Positions 55,255-63,739 of a stretch of 64,000 nucleotides of DNA are shown here, piece by piece. The translations under genes were made by a program, and so were the position numbers. A model generated the notes under the pieces. The model worked only from the letters and a program-made list of their open reading frames with translations, was not told the origin of the DNA and searched no databases. Positions within the stretch are counted from its first letter, which is position 1. Every line of letters starts with the position of its first letter. The DNA comes from Akkermansiaceae bacterium. Its GTDB lineage: Bacteria; Verrucomicrobiota; Verrucomicrobiia; Verrucomicrobiales; Akkermansiaceae. The DNA lies in the NCBI GenBank assembly GCA_026421245.1, contig JAPKDJ010000014.1, forward strand, positions 1 to 64,000. Reading direction: 5' to 3'.

Positions 55255-55601
55255 GCAAGGAATCCACTCTCTTTGAAAAAATCATCGCCCACGAAATTCC
55301 TGCCGACATCGTCTATGAAGATGACCTCTGTCTCTGCTTCCGCGACATCTCCCCTCAGGCTCCCGTTCACCTTCTCCTTATCCCAAAGAAACCCCTCACC
55401 CGTATTGCTCTTGCGAAATCCGAAGATCAGGCACTTCTCGGACATCTCATGCTCAAAGTTGGTGAAATCGCGAGGCAGGAAGGCTACGCCGCAGACGGTT
55501 TCCGCGTCATCGTCAACAACGGGGCCGACGGTGGCGAAGCCGTTCCCCATCTCCATCTCCACCTCCTTGCCGGCCGCCAACTCCAATGGCCTCCCGGTTA
55601 G
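55251..55601 (+). CDS. HIT-family nucleotide hydrolase (HinT type)
   Basis: 116 residues, the standard length for HinT. The N-terminus 'TLFEKIIAHEIPADIVYEDD' and the histidine triad 'VPHLHLHLLAGR' identify purine nucleoside phosphoramidases of the HinT branch. 'FRDISPQAPVHLLLIPKKPL' is the nucleotide-binding segment. The start overlaps the preceding gene's stop by four bases (ATGA). The role is hydrolysis of AMP-lysine or similar adducts. Confidence 0.95.
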   Translation: MSKESTLFEKIIAHEIPADIVYEDDLCLCFRDISPQAPVHLLLIPKKPLTRIALAKSEDQALLGHLMLKVGEIARQEGYAADGFRVIVNNGADGGEAVPHLHLHLLAGRQLQWPPG

Positions 55602-55701
55602 GCCCGGTTAGACTTCGCGCAAAGTGGCAACGCGACCTCGTGCCCAACCATTTCTTTCCTTGTAGACCGGCCATCGCGGCTGTTCTATTGTTGAAGTCCC
55701 A

Positions 55702-56118
55702 ATGATTCGCAAACTGTCAGCTTCGACGTTCCTCGCGTTGATATCGGTCATTCTCATCTTCCAGCATCCTGCGCTGGGGATTTGCGAATGCTCCCGGGAA
55801 TTCTACCTATCGGACTGCGCATGTTCCGCACCGGAAGAGGACCAGTGCACCTGCTGTCAGGCTGCCGAGTTTACGGGCCACCCCCGGTCGTCTCCCTGCC
55901 AGAACTGCTGTAAAAGAATAACCTGCGACCCCGGAGAGATCCTCTGGAATCCCCTCTCGGACCTTGATCCTTGGGAAGGCATTGAAATCACCTCTTTGGA
56001 GCTCCCCTGCTTTTTCAATCATCCTGTAAAACCCGACCAAGGTTTTGCCCGGTCATCCTCTCGACCTCCTCCGGATGGCCTCCCGCGCTTTCTCAGATTT
56101 GACGTAATCCGAAGGTGA
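55702..56118 (+). CDS. Small secreted cysteine-rich protein, paralogue of 42169-42654
   Basis: 138 residues with signal peptide MIRKLSASTFLALISVILIFQHPALG. The mature part carries about a dozen cysteines in clusters ('CECSREFYLSDCACS', 'CTCCQ', 'CQNCCKRITC'), then 'GEILWNPL' and the end 'SSSRPPPDGLPRFLRF'. It shares start, core and proline motif with the gene at 42169. It sits just before an outer-membrane-like protein, an arrangement that recalls metal-resistance loci. Metal binding is inferred from the cysteine clusters; disulfide-bonded structure is the alternative. Confidence 0.75.
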   Translation: MIRKLSASTFLALISVILIFQHPALGICECSREFYLSDCACSAPEEDQCTCCQAAEFTGHPRSSPCQNCCKRITCDPGEILWNPLSDLDPWEGIEITSLELPCFFNHPVKPDQGFARSSSRPPPDGLPRFLRFDVIRR

Positions 56119-56214
56119 TCCCGCTCGACCGGTTTCTCCGGTCTTGAGCCCTTTCCCCATGGTGTGTCTCCAACGGCAATCACCATTTTCCTCAATACAA
56201 CTTTTTAAAAACTC

Positions 56215-56313
56215 ATGAAATTCAAAACGACTACCGCCCTGTTTTCAGCCCTTCTTCTTCATCAAGCTTTTGGATGAGACGGTTGAAAACTCACCACTCC
56301 GCCAGTTGGCGGA
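56215..56313 (+). pseudogene. Stranded signal-peptide fragment of the following gene
   Basis: ATG at 56215 encodes 'MKFKTTTALFSALLLHQAFG', a textbook signal peptide, and then stops at TGA 56275-56277, with a second TGA at 56284-56286, in the same frame as the membrane-protein gene that continues from 56314. In another frame the gap reads 'DETVENSPLRQLAE' and then stops. This suggests two small indels or a sequencing fault that separated the export signal from the mature protein. Confidence 0.65.
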
Positions 56314-57102
56314 ATGAATGATAATAACTCATCCCGTTTCAGCCTCTCGATCGATTACGCTCTTCGAATCAGCGACGATCTCTACCAAGGGTCCCATCAG
56401 GCCCCGAACCCGAACAAAGTCAAAACGATCTTCCACCGCTACAGCCTCACCGGGGCATACCGTGTGTCGGATGAATTCGTCCTTCAAGCAGCTGTCCCCA
56501 TCCTTGATGGAACCTTTGAGGAAAACGGAATCGACAAGAGCACCATCTCCGGCCTGTCGGATATCTCGCTCCTCGGCACTTGGCGGCCTTCACAGATCCC
56601 CGAGTTTAATCTTAACCTCGGCTTCATTACACCGACTGGTGACGAAAGGAATCAACCACTCGTCGGAATTGCGGTGCCCTCGGTTTTTCAGCTCGGAACC
56701 GGGGCCTGGCAGGTTCTTTTGGGCGCGGGTTATTCCAGACAGGTCGGAGATTGGAATCTCTCGACCCAACTCGATGTTGGCCTCCCCCTTGAGACAAGCA
56801 GCCAAGGCTTCAAACCTGCTGAAAGCTACTTCCTGAGTCTCACTGCAGGCAAGACCATCGCAGATTCCGTGGCCTTCCGTTTCACGGTTCAGGGAAGCTA
56901 CACCAACATGGATGAATACCGTGGAATGGAACTAGCCCACACCGGCTCGACCATGATTTCACTGCGCCCTTCGTTGGTTTGGCAAATCAACGAACGCCTG
57001 ACCATGTCCGGATCGGTTGATGTTCCGGTCTACTGGGACGTCAATGAAACCGGAATCGCAGCCGGTCCCATCTGGAGAATTGGCCTTAGCACCAGCTTCT
57101 AA
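56314..57102 (+). CDS. Outer-membrane beta-barrel-like protein, N-terminus disrupted
   Basis: 262 residues in alternating polar/hydrophobic pattern ('VLQAAVPILDG', 'FNLNLGFITPTGDE', 'WNLSTQLDVGLPL', 'LTMSGSVDVPVYWD') ending in Phe, as outer-membrane barrels do. It resembles the MetA-pathway-of-phenol-degradation / transporter family. As it stands it begins 'MNDNNSSRF' without a signal, yet a signal peptide lies in the same frame 33 codons upstream behind two stops (56215). The original protein was therefore probably about 295 residues and exported. In the present sequence it may be non-functional. Confidence 0.75.
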   Translation: MNDNNSSRFSLSIDYALRISDDLYQGSHQAPNPNKVKTIFHRYSLTGAYRVSDEFVLQAAVPILDGTFEENGIDKSTISGLSDISLLGTWRPSQIPEFNLNLGFITPTGDERNQPLVGIAVPSVFQLGTGAWQVLLGAGYSRQVGDWNLSTQLDVGLPLETSSQGFKPAESYFLSLTAGKTIADSVAFRFTVQGSYTNMDEYRGMELAHTGSTMISLRPSLVWQINERLTMSGSVDVPVYWDVNETGIAAGPIWRIGLSTSF

Positions 57103-57113
57103 AAGCCAACCAC

Positions 57114-58163
57114 TTACTCATGGGGGTGGAGCTCACGATACTGAATAGCTTCCACTCCCAGCGCGGCCGCGGTTCCAAGGATCATTTCCTCGGTCGCGGT
57201 CCTTGGGACTTGGCCGACCGGCTTGGTGAGGCCTCGAATCAAACGTCCATAACTGGACGCCCCTCCGATATGGCGAAGGAGTTTTAAAGAGATATGCGCT
57301 GCATCGAGTGATGGAAATACCAGCACATCAGCCGGCTCCTTCCTCGCCATATTCGGAACCTTGATTTTGGCAGCCTCGCGATCAACTGCCACATCAGCCT
57401 GAATCTCTCCATCGATCTCACAGGCATCAACCGAAACTTTTTCCCGGGCAGATGCTGCCGCCGCACTCATTTTTAATGCCGCCTTGGTCGGTGAACTTCC
57501 CAGATTGGAGTGACTTAAAAGAGCAACGCGAACACGGCGGCCCAAATGGTGATGGGCAAGCATTCCGGTTTCCGACGCAATGCTCGCGAGATCCTCGACC
57601 CGTGGCTCGGGAATAAGCCCCGTATCCGCAAGAAACAACACCCCGTCCCTGCCAAAATTGGGCAAAGTCTCAGAAGTCAAAACCGTCACCGCAAAAACCC
57701 TCGGCACATTCGTGTCCGGTTTGATCAAATGAAGGAGCGGGCGAAAGACACCGGCGGGGTCGGAAAGATTCCCCCCCAAACAAGCATCCGCCTGACCGTA
57801 TTGAACCATCATGGCCGCGAAGTAATGGGGCTTTGCAATCACCTCTTCCACATCCAGCCCGCGAAGACCGCGATACCTCTCAATTCGATCCAAACGCCTG
57901 CAGAAAAGCTGAAAATCAGACGACTTTACCGGATCAATCACCCTCACAAATTCCATCGAAAGCCCCAGGTCCTTTCCCATCGCGAAAATCTTTTCGCGAT
58001 TCCCCAGCAGGATGGGCACTCCTAGCTCGAGTTCGACAAATTTAGCAGCAACCCGGAGAATACGCTCGTCCTCTCCCTCGGGGAAAACGATCCGTTTCGG
58101 ATGACGCTTGAGTTGGTCAAAGAGCGGCTGGGTGAAGGAATTGGGCTCGAGAAAATGAGACAT
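57114..58163 (-). CDS. pta: Phosphate acetyltransferase (short form)
   Basis: 349 residues from ATG 58163 (MSHFLEPNSFTQPLFDQL); the frame is open further upstream but that part overlaps the divergent gene. This is the PTA_PTB catalytic domain only, without the N-terminal domains of E. coli Pta. Motifs are 'RIVFPEGEDERIL', 'ADACLGGNLSDPAGVFRPLL' and 'PADVLVFPSLDAAHISLKLL'. It interconverts acetyl-CoA and acetyl phosphate. No ackA is adjacent. It is divergent from the PHP phosphatase with about 70 bases between starts, and convergent with the barrel protein 11 bases from its stop. Confidence 0.93.
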   Translation of the reverse strand: MSHFLEPNSFTQPLFDQLKRHPKRIVFPEGEDERILRVAAKFVELELGVPILLGNREKIFAMGKDLGLSMEFVRVIDPVKSSDFQLFCRRLDRIERYRGLRGLDVEEVIAKPHYFAAMMVQYGQADACLGGNLSDPAGVFRPLLHLIKPDTNVPRVFAVTVLTSETLPNFGRDGVLFLADTGLIPEPRVEDLASIASETGMLAHHHLGRRVRVALLSHSNLGSSPTKAALKMSAAAASAREKVSVDACEIDGEIQADVAVDREAAKIKVPNMARKEPADVLVFPSLDAAHISLKLLRHIGGASSYGRLIRGLTKPVGQVPRTATEEMILGTAAALGVEAIQYRELHPHE

Positions 58164-58233
58164 GACGGGTGAGGCTTTGCGGCCGGCCGAAATTCTAGTA
58201 AGAGATTCTTGTAGCGACAACGCCAAAGCCACG

Positions 58234-59037
58234 ATGCTTGCAGATTATCACACCCACACCCCGCTTTGTCTTCATGCCAAAGGCAATCCCGAAGATTACA
58301 TCGACCAAGCCATCGCCGCGGGGCTTTCCGAGTATGGAATTTCTGATCACGCCCCCCAGTCGCCCGAACCCTTTGACGACTGGCGGATGCTGGAGGAGCA
58401 CCTTCCCGAATATCTGGATTGGATCGCCCGTGCTCGGCACCATGCTGGGGGACGACTCGAAGTCCGGGCGGGACTCGAGTGTGACTGGCTCCCAGATTGC
58501 CACGAATGGGTCGAACACCTCGCAAAAATCTACGAATGGGACTACCTTATCGGCTCTGTTCACTACCTTGGAGATAAATGGGACTTCGACAACCCCAAGT
58601 GGCTCGGCCGCTGGGTGGAAACCGATGTTGATGAAATTTGGACGGCCTATTGGAAGGAATACACCGCCATGGCACGTTCCGGACTCTTTGATTTTCTCGG
58701 CCATCCCGATCTGATCAAAAAATTTGCTTATACTCCGGAAGGCGACCTCAGGCGTTTCTATGATCCTGTCATCGAGGCTGTCGAAGATTCCGGCGTCGCC
58801 ATCGAACTCAACACCGCCGGCTTTCACAAACCTTGCGCCGAACAGTATCCCTCTGCCGAATTCCTCAAACTCGCCGCCGAAGCCAAGATACCCATCACTC
58901 TTTCTTCGGATGCCCATGCTCCGGCCGAAGTCGCACGGGACTTTGACAAAGGCCTCGAATTAATCAAAGCGGCCGGCTTCACCCACCTGAGCCGCTTTGA
59001 AAAACGCGCTCGATCCCAGGTCCTAATCCCGCGATAG
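58234..59037 (+). CDS. PHP-type histidinol phosphatase
   Basis: 267 residues starting 'MLADYHTHTPLCLHAKGNP'; the open frame reaches further upstream but the PHP fold begins here. Metal ligands are visible in 'DYHTHT', 'GISDHAPQ', 'GLECDWLP', 'LIGSVHYLG', 'FLGHPDLIKKF' and 'LSSDAHAPAEV'. The pattern matches the HisK/HisJ family that hydrolyses histidinol phosphate in histidine synthesis. No other his genes are present in the window, so the assignment rests on sequence. Start close to the divergent pta start. Confidence 0.92.
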   Translation: MLADYHTHTPLCLHAKGNPEDYIDQAIAAGLSEYGISDHAPQSPEPFDDWRMLEEHLPEYLDWIARARHHAGGRLEVRAGLECDWLPDCHEWVEHLAKIYEWDYLIGSVHYLGDKWDFDNPKWLGRWVETDVDEIWTAYWKEYTAMARSGLFDFLGHPDLIKKFAYTPEGDLRRFYDPVIEAVEDSGVAIELNTAGFHKPCAEQYPSAEFLKLAAEAKIPITLSSDAHAPAEVARDFDKGLELIKAAGFTHLSRFEKRARSQVLIPR

Positions 59038-59120
59038 CGGCTGAAACCCCGATCGTGCAAAACACATGGACAGGTAGGCTCAACGAAAAATCTTGGAGCA
59101 GTGACCAAAGTTTGAAGCAT

Positions 59121-59232
59121 CCCTTGGTCTGCTCATATTCATACTTCCTCCTCCAAGGGGCCACGGGCATTTTGGCGAGCAATTGGACCCACTGCCGTGG
59201 ACGGGGACTTTAGTTGGGGAGATTTCTCCCAA
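59121..59232 (+). other. Cluster of three stem-loops, possible structured RNA
   Basis: Inside a 365-base gene-free gap (59038-59402) three inverted repeats follow each other. CCCTTGG (59121-59127) pairs with CCAAGGG (59153-59159). CCACGG (59161-59166) pairs with CCGTGG (59195-59200). TTGGGGAGA (59214-59222) pairs with TCTCCCAA (59225-59232) with one bulged G. This may be a leader RNA of the next gene, an unlinked small RNA or chance. No other gene is seen in the gap. Confidence 0.3.
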
Positions 59233-59402
59233 TTTGGGTATTGCTCCAGATTTGTGACGCTGGCTTAGAGATTTTCCTTCGCTCTTCTTTTTTCAACCTC
59301 GTCATTTCCCTCCTCAATTAAGGCTCCGAAAAGGGAAGCGAAGAAGAAGGCTGCCATCATTCTCATATTGACAGAAAGTGTCAGTCCCATCCTCCGAGTC
59401 AA

Positions 59403-61343
59403 GTGACCGCTCCTTGCGGAGGTGGGATTGACCTAAAGCGGGGATTCCTCTTAGCTGCGCCCGTGCGCGCAATTTTGCTCCTGTCTTCTCTCTTCCTTGC
59501 CGCTTGCAGGGACAAGCCGGCGAACGGAGCAGCCAGCGAGCCAAAGCCGGAAGCCAGGATTTCCTATTCGACCCAAATCCGCCCCCTCTTGATTGACACC
59601 TGTGTCTCCTGTCATGGAGACCTCCCCCTTCACAATCCCGATGGATGGGATTTGCTTCACCAACACGAGGAGAAAAACACGGTGGAGGTCCCAGGCCAGA
59701 TTCAAAAGTGGATCGATCAGGGACGGGAGGCAGATCCTCACTGGGCCGGACAACCTTTGCGCAAAGTTCCCGGTAATTCCGTGGATGATTTTGTCATCGC
59801 GCACAAGAACGCGCCCGAAATCATCCGCGAGATTCCGCAAGGCATGTTCACCGCCCCGGTCCACGACCTCATTGCAGGCGACCTCATGCCGGAAAGAGAT
59901 CGGGCCATTTCGACAGGATATCTTAGGCAGGGAGGTGACACCCCCGAATGGCGGGTGGAAAAGGTGGCCCGCGAGTTTTTGGGAGTCCGAATAAGCTGTG
60001 CCAAGTGTCACGACCACCCGACGGAACACTGGTCAAACGACCGCTACCAAAGCCTCGCTAAGCTTTTCACGACTCCTTTCGATTCGATTCCCAACGCCCT
60101 CCCCCCGCTCCATGTCAAAATCTCCGATGAGACTGCCGCGAAAATCTCCGCAATCGAAAAAGCAATCGAAGAATCCTCCAAACCTTCCCCGGCAGAAGAG
60201 AAAGAGTATCTCAACTGGCTCGCTTTGGACCAGAGTGTGCCTTCTCTGCCTGGTCTCATAGCCGCCTATTCCTTCGATGAACGCCAACTCACGAATCTCG
60301 CTCCCCTGAGTGATGTCAAAGCGGGAGCCAACAACCTGATTACCGAAGGCGGAGCACATGGATTGGGAGTGCAGTTCGATGGAACCAACCAACTTGTCCT
60401 CTCCGAGCTACCGATTGGAACCGAGCTGGATCGTTTCACCATCTCGGTTTGGATCAAGCTCTCTCGGGAAGCCCTATCCGACACCCCGATCGTTACCATT
60501 GGATCGAGAGAGCGAGGCTTCGAATTCCGGATCGTCAACGGCAGACTTCAATCCCGCTGGAGTCAAACCTGGCCGCAGCATGCGATCGCAACCACCTCTA
60601 ATACCCCCCTCATTGCTCCGAATCGTTGGAGTCATGTCGCAATCACCTACGACGGCTCCAGAAACGCCAGGGGCATGAACCTTTATCTCAATGGAAGACC
60701 TGTCGAGGCAAACGCCGCTTCCACCAAACTTTTAAAATCCGTTCTCCCTCCCGGAGAAGCCATGATCATTTCGGGAAAGGAGCTCACCGTGGATGAACTC
60801 CAAATCTATCGCGAAACTCTCACCCCGATCGGTGTTCGCCAAATCTTCGATGGCCGCAGCCTGACGCAAGCCTATGAAGCAGGCGAGGACCTCCGCGATT
60901 TCTATCAGAGGCATTTCTCAAAAGGCGAGGAGTCCCGTCGCAAGCAGGTCCGTTCCCTTGTTGAAGAGCTCCTTGAATTCGAGGATGGCCTTGACGTCTT
61001 CCTCGCAATGCAAAGCAACCCCGACCGTAATCTCGCGAGTGATTCTCAAGAGCCCAAAGATCGGCTCGAGTTTGCCCTAGATCTGAACCAAAATCTCCTC
61101 GCCCGCTCCCTAGCCAACGAAGTCTGGCGGCGGCACTTTGGCACACCATTGGCTCACAGCCTGGGATTCAGCGATCCACTCCCCAGCCATCCGGACTTAC
61201 TGGAATGGCTTGCAGGCGAGTTGAAGCGCAATGACTTCAAGGTCATGAAGCTTGACGCACTGATCCGGGATTCAGGAACGTGGAAACGAGAGTGGTCTGG
61301 CTTGGATCATAAGGCGGCGACTTGTCCGCGCGAGACTCAATGA
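59403..61343 (+). CDS. PSCyt1/DUF1549-type lipoprotein with LamG domain and shortened DUF1553 domain
   Basis: 646 residues from GTG 59403; an in-frame GTG at 59463 starts a tidier lipoprotein signal ('RAILLLSSLFLAAC', lipobox LAAC). A planctomycete-type cytochrome motif CVSCH lies near residue 70 ('IDTCVSCHGDLP') and a second, CAKCHDHP, near 200. Around 290-480 is a LamG domain ('NRWSHVAITYDGSRNARG', 'MNLYLNGRPVE'). The C-terminus begins DUF1553 ('NEVWRRHFGTPLAHSLGFSDPLPSHPDLLEWL') but ends about 30 residues later, lacking the usual last ~150-200. No DUF1501 partner follows; the next gene is convergent and its stop is the adjoining base. Such proteins are linked to polysaccharide use. Confidence 0.85.
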   Translation: MTAPCGGGIDLKRGFLLAAPVRAILLLSSLFLAACRDKPANGAASEPKPEARISYSTQIRPLLIDTCVSCHGDLPLHNPDGWDLLHQHEEKNTVEVPGQIQKWIDQGREADPHWAGQPLRKVPGNSVDDFVIAHKNAPEIIREIPQGMFTAPVHDLIAGDLMPERDRAISTGYLRQGGDTPEWRVEKVAREFLGVRISCAKCHDHPTEHWSNDRYQSLAKLFTTPFDSIPNALPPLHVKISDETAAKISAIEKAIEESSKPSPAEEKEYLNWLALDQSVPSLPGLIAAYSFDERQLTNLAPLSDVKAGANNLITEGGAHGLGVQFDGTNQLVLSELPIGTELDRFTISVWIKLSREALSDTPIVTIGSRERGFEFRIVNGRLQSRWSQTWPQHAIATTSNTPLIAPNRWSHVAITYDGSRNARGMNLYLNGRPVEANAASTKLLKSVLPPGEAMIISGKELTVDELQIYRETLTPIGVRQIFDGRSLTQAYEAGEDLRDFYQRHFSKGEESRRKQVRSLVEELLEFEDGLDVFLAMQSNPDRNLASDSQEPKDRLEFALDLNQNLLARSLANEVWRRHFGTPLAHSLGFSDPLPSHPDLLEWLAGELKRNDFKVMKLDALIRDSGTWKREWSGLDHKAATCPRETQ

Positions 61344-63566
61344 TCACTTAATAATCCCCGCCAACCGTCCCGCGCGGGTGGCGGCGACCAAGTCGCGAAG
61401 GACGTGCAAGCCCTCCCGCTTCACCGCGTCGACTCCGCTGGGCCATTTGAGAGTCTTTTCCAGATCGGCAACTTCATCAGCCGCCTGGCGGATATGGTCA
61501 TCCGAACGATCCTCTCCATCAAAAAGCGGGAGTAATTCAGCATCCAGATCATCGAGCGTGAGGCGAAAGATCTTAAAGGTCTTTCTATCTTCATCCTCCA
61601 TGGCGGCATACCGTTCCTCTCTTTCGGCAGTGCGTATTTTGCGACGAACTTCATTCTCTTTCAATTCGGACATTCGAACTTCGCGGTTGAGTGAGACACT
61701 GTTTTTCTGAACTTCGTCCTTAGCCCGGCTGATGTCTTCGAGGAGATATTTGAAATACGGATCTTGGTTCACCCGTTTGCCGCTCTTGTCTTGCAAGTGA
61801 GTGATAAAAAGATGCTGACGGTCTCGGGGTTTGAAGCCTGAGCTCCTGCGGATGACATCATGGGGAAGCGCATATTTCTTATACCCTTCGCCCATTTCAT
61901 AGGCGTCGCTCAGGGAGGGCAATATGAGATCGGGCGTAACCCCCTTGATTTGCACCGAGCTCCCTGTCACCCGGTAGTATTTTTGGAAAGTCAACTTGAG
62001 CCATCCGGCACGCATCCGATCCGAAATAATGGGCATGAATTCGGAAATATTCAGTGTCTTTTGGACCGTTCCTTTTCCGTAAGTCGTCGATGATCCCACA
62101 ATCACAGCCCGATTGTAGTCTTGCAAAGCCCCGGCCAGAATTTCGGTTGCTGAGGCACTCCCCTTGTTTGTCAGTAGGACAAGCGGATCGTCATAAAGCG
62201 GCTTGCGGTGGAATGAATTGAGCGCTCCGATTTGCCCGCTGATTCCCTTAACCTGAACAATGGGTCCCCGGTGAATGAAGAATCCCGTCAGCCTCTGCAC
62301 TTCGGGGAGTGATCCCCCGGTGTTGTCCCGGAGGTCTAGGGCAATCCCGTCAACTTCCTCTTTATTCAGGCGCTTCAAAATCCTCTCCACATCCACCGAC
62401 ACCCGGTGGCCGTTGTTATCGAAATCGAAGTAAAATGACGGAATCCTAATGACCGCCAGTTTAGTAAGCTTCTCACCGACGCCATATTCGTAGATCTTGG
62501 CGGTGGACAGGTCGTCCTTCATCGTCACGACGCCCCGAGGAATGGCGATCTCAATCGTTTGATCCTTTCCGTCGATCTTTCGTTTCAGGCGGATTCCGAC
62601 GAGTTCTCCCTCTTGACCCAGGATATGCTCGATCACTTTCTCGATGGGCTTGAACATGATGTCAAACCACTGCCCGTCGTTGCCACGAGACACCGCAATG
62701 ACCCGGTCACCCAGTTGTAGCTCGCCTTGACTGTCTGCGGGTCCGCCGTTGACGATTCCATGAATTTCGGTCTCTCCGTTATCATTCATGGAAAGTCGGG
62801 CACCAATCCCAACAAGTTCATTGCTCACATCGATTTTGAACTGCTCCATCTCATTGGCACTGAGATACTCGCTATGAGGGTCGTATGAAGTCGTGACGGC
62901 ACTAAAGAAGTAATCAGCAATATCCTCTTCGGTCGTTTTTTCGAGTGTTCTTAAAAGACGGTTATAACGGAGGCCTACTTTTTCCTCCGGGGATCGTTCC
63001 TTACGGAAAGGGTCGGGCTTTCCTGCTTCGGTTGCCCGGGCACGAAGCCTTTCGCGACGCACGAACTCACTGAGAAGCGTGTCTTCAAGTTTTTCGCGCC
63101 AGACCTTTTGGAGTGCCACCGCATCGGCGGGCCACCCGGCTTGTGCGCGATCCCGTTTGGTCGAACGATCACGGGTGAAATCAAATTCATTTTTCTCCAG
63201 CAGCTCATGAGCATAGGCCACCTGGGCTGTCACCCGGCTTTTGTAGATTTCAAAAATCCCCTCTACAATCGGCATCACCGACTTGGTGCTGATGTGGTTA
63301 TGGAGGTTTCGCTCATGCTGACGTTTGAAGTCCGCCACTTCGGTCGTAAGGAAGTAGGTTTTCTCTCCGTCGAGAGTGCTCAGGTAGCGCTCCAGAAAAC
63401 GAGCGCTGAGATTTTCGTTAAAGGGAAGCCGCGCGTAATGGCCATTTTGCATCATCCGGACCACCTCACGACCGACCAGTTCAAACTCGGCTGCCGGACT
63501 TGGGGTCGTGGAAAGAAAGCCCAGACTAATTGCAGCGGCGGAGACGAAGCGGGAAAATTTAATCAT
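61344..63566 (-). CDS. prc: Tail-specific protease (carboxy-terminal processing protease)
   Basis: 740 residues, close to E. coli Prc. Signal peptide MIKFSRFVSAAAISLGFLSTTPSPAA. A helical N-terminal part is followed by a PDZ domain ('GIGARLSMNDNGETEIHGIVNGGPADSQGELQLGDRVIAV') and the S41 protease core with nucleophile serine in 'LTNKGSASATEILAGAL' and lysine in 'TYGKGTVQKTL'. The C-terminal DUF3340-like region is charged and helical. It degrades or trims periplasmic and wall-associated proteins. Single gene, divergent from phoD. Confidence 0.95.
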   Translation of the reverse strand: MIKFSRFVSAAAISLGFLSTTPSPAAEFELVGREVVRMMQNGHYARLPFNENLSARFLERYLSTLDGEKTYFLTTEVADFKRQHERNLHNHISTKSVMPIVEGIFEIYKSRVTAQVAYAHELLEKNEFDFTRDRSTKRDRAQAGWPADAVALQKVWREKLEDTLLSEFVRRERLRARATEAGKPDPFRKERSPEEKVGLRYNRLLRTLEKTTEEDIADYFFSAVTTSYDPHSEYLSANEMEQFKIDVSNELVGIGARLSMNDNGETEIHGIVNGGPADSQGELQLGDRVIAVSRGNDGQWFDIMFKPIEKVIEHILGQEGELVGIRLKRKIDGKDQTIEIAIPRGVVTMKDDLSTAKIYEYGVGEKLTKLAVIRIPSFYFDFDNNGHRVSVDVERILKRLNKEEVDGIALDLRDNTGGSLPEVQRLTGFFIHRGPIVQVKGISGQIGALNSFHRKPLYDDPLVLLTNKGSASATEILAGALQDYNRAVIVGSSTTYGKGTVQKTLNISEFMPIISDRMRAGWLKLTFQKYYRVTGSSVQIKGVTPDLILPSLSDAYEMGEGYKKYALPHDVIRRSSGFKPRDRQHLFITHLQDKSGKRVNQDPYFKYLLEDISRAKDEVQKNSVSLNREVRMSELKENEVRRKIRTAEREERYAAMEDEDRKTFKIFRLTLDDLDAELLPLFDGEDRSDDHIRQAADEVADLEKTLKWPSGVDAVKREGLHVLRDLVAATRAGRLAGIIK

Positions 63567-63739
63567 GGGAGACTTTCTCGGTGGCCGAAATCAACTGGTC
63601 AATATTCCCCTTAAAAGGAAGGGCTGCTGTCGACGTCACTCACAGCAGGAAGGAAGCGCCGCTGACTGCGTCATCTTTCTCACTTTGTGAAATGACATCC
63701 CCACCCAATACGTTCAGTATCCAAGCCATCTTAGCATTT

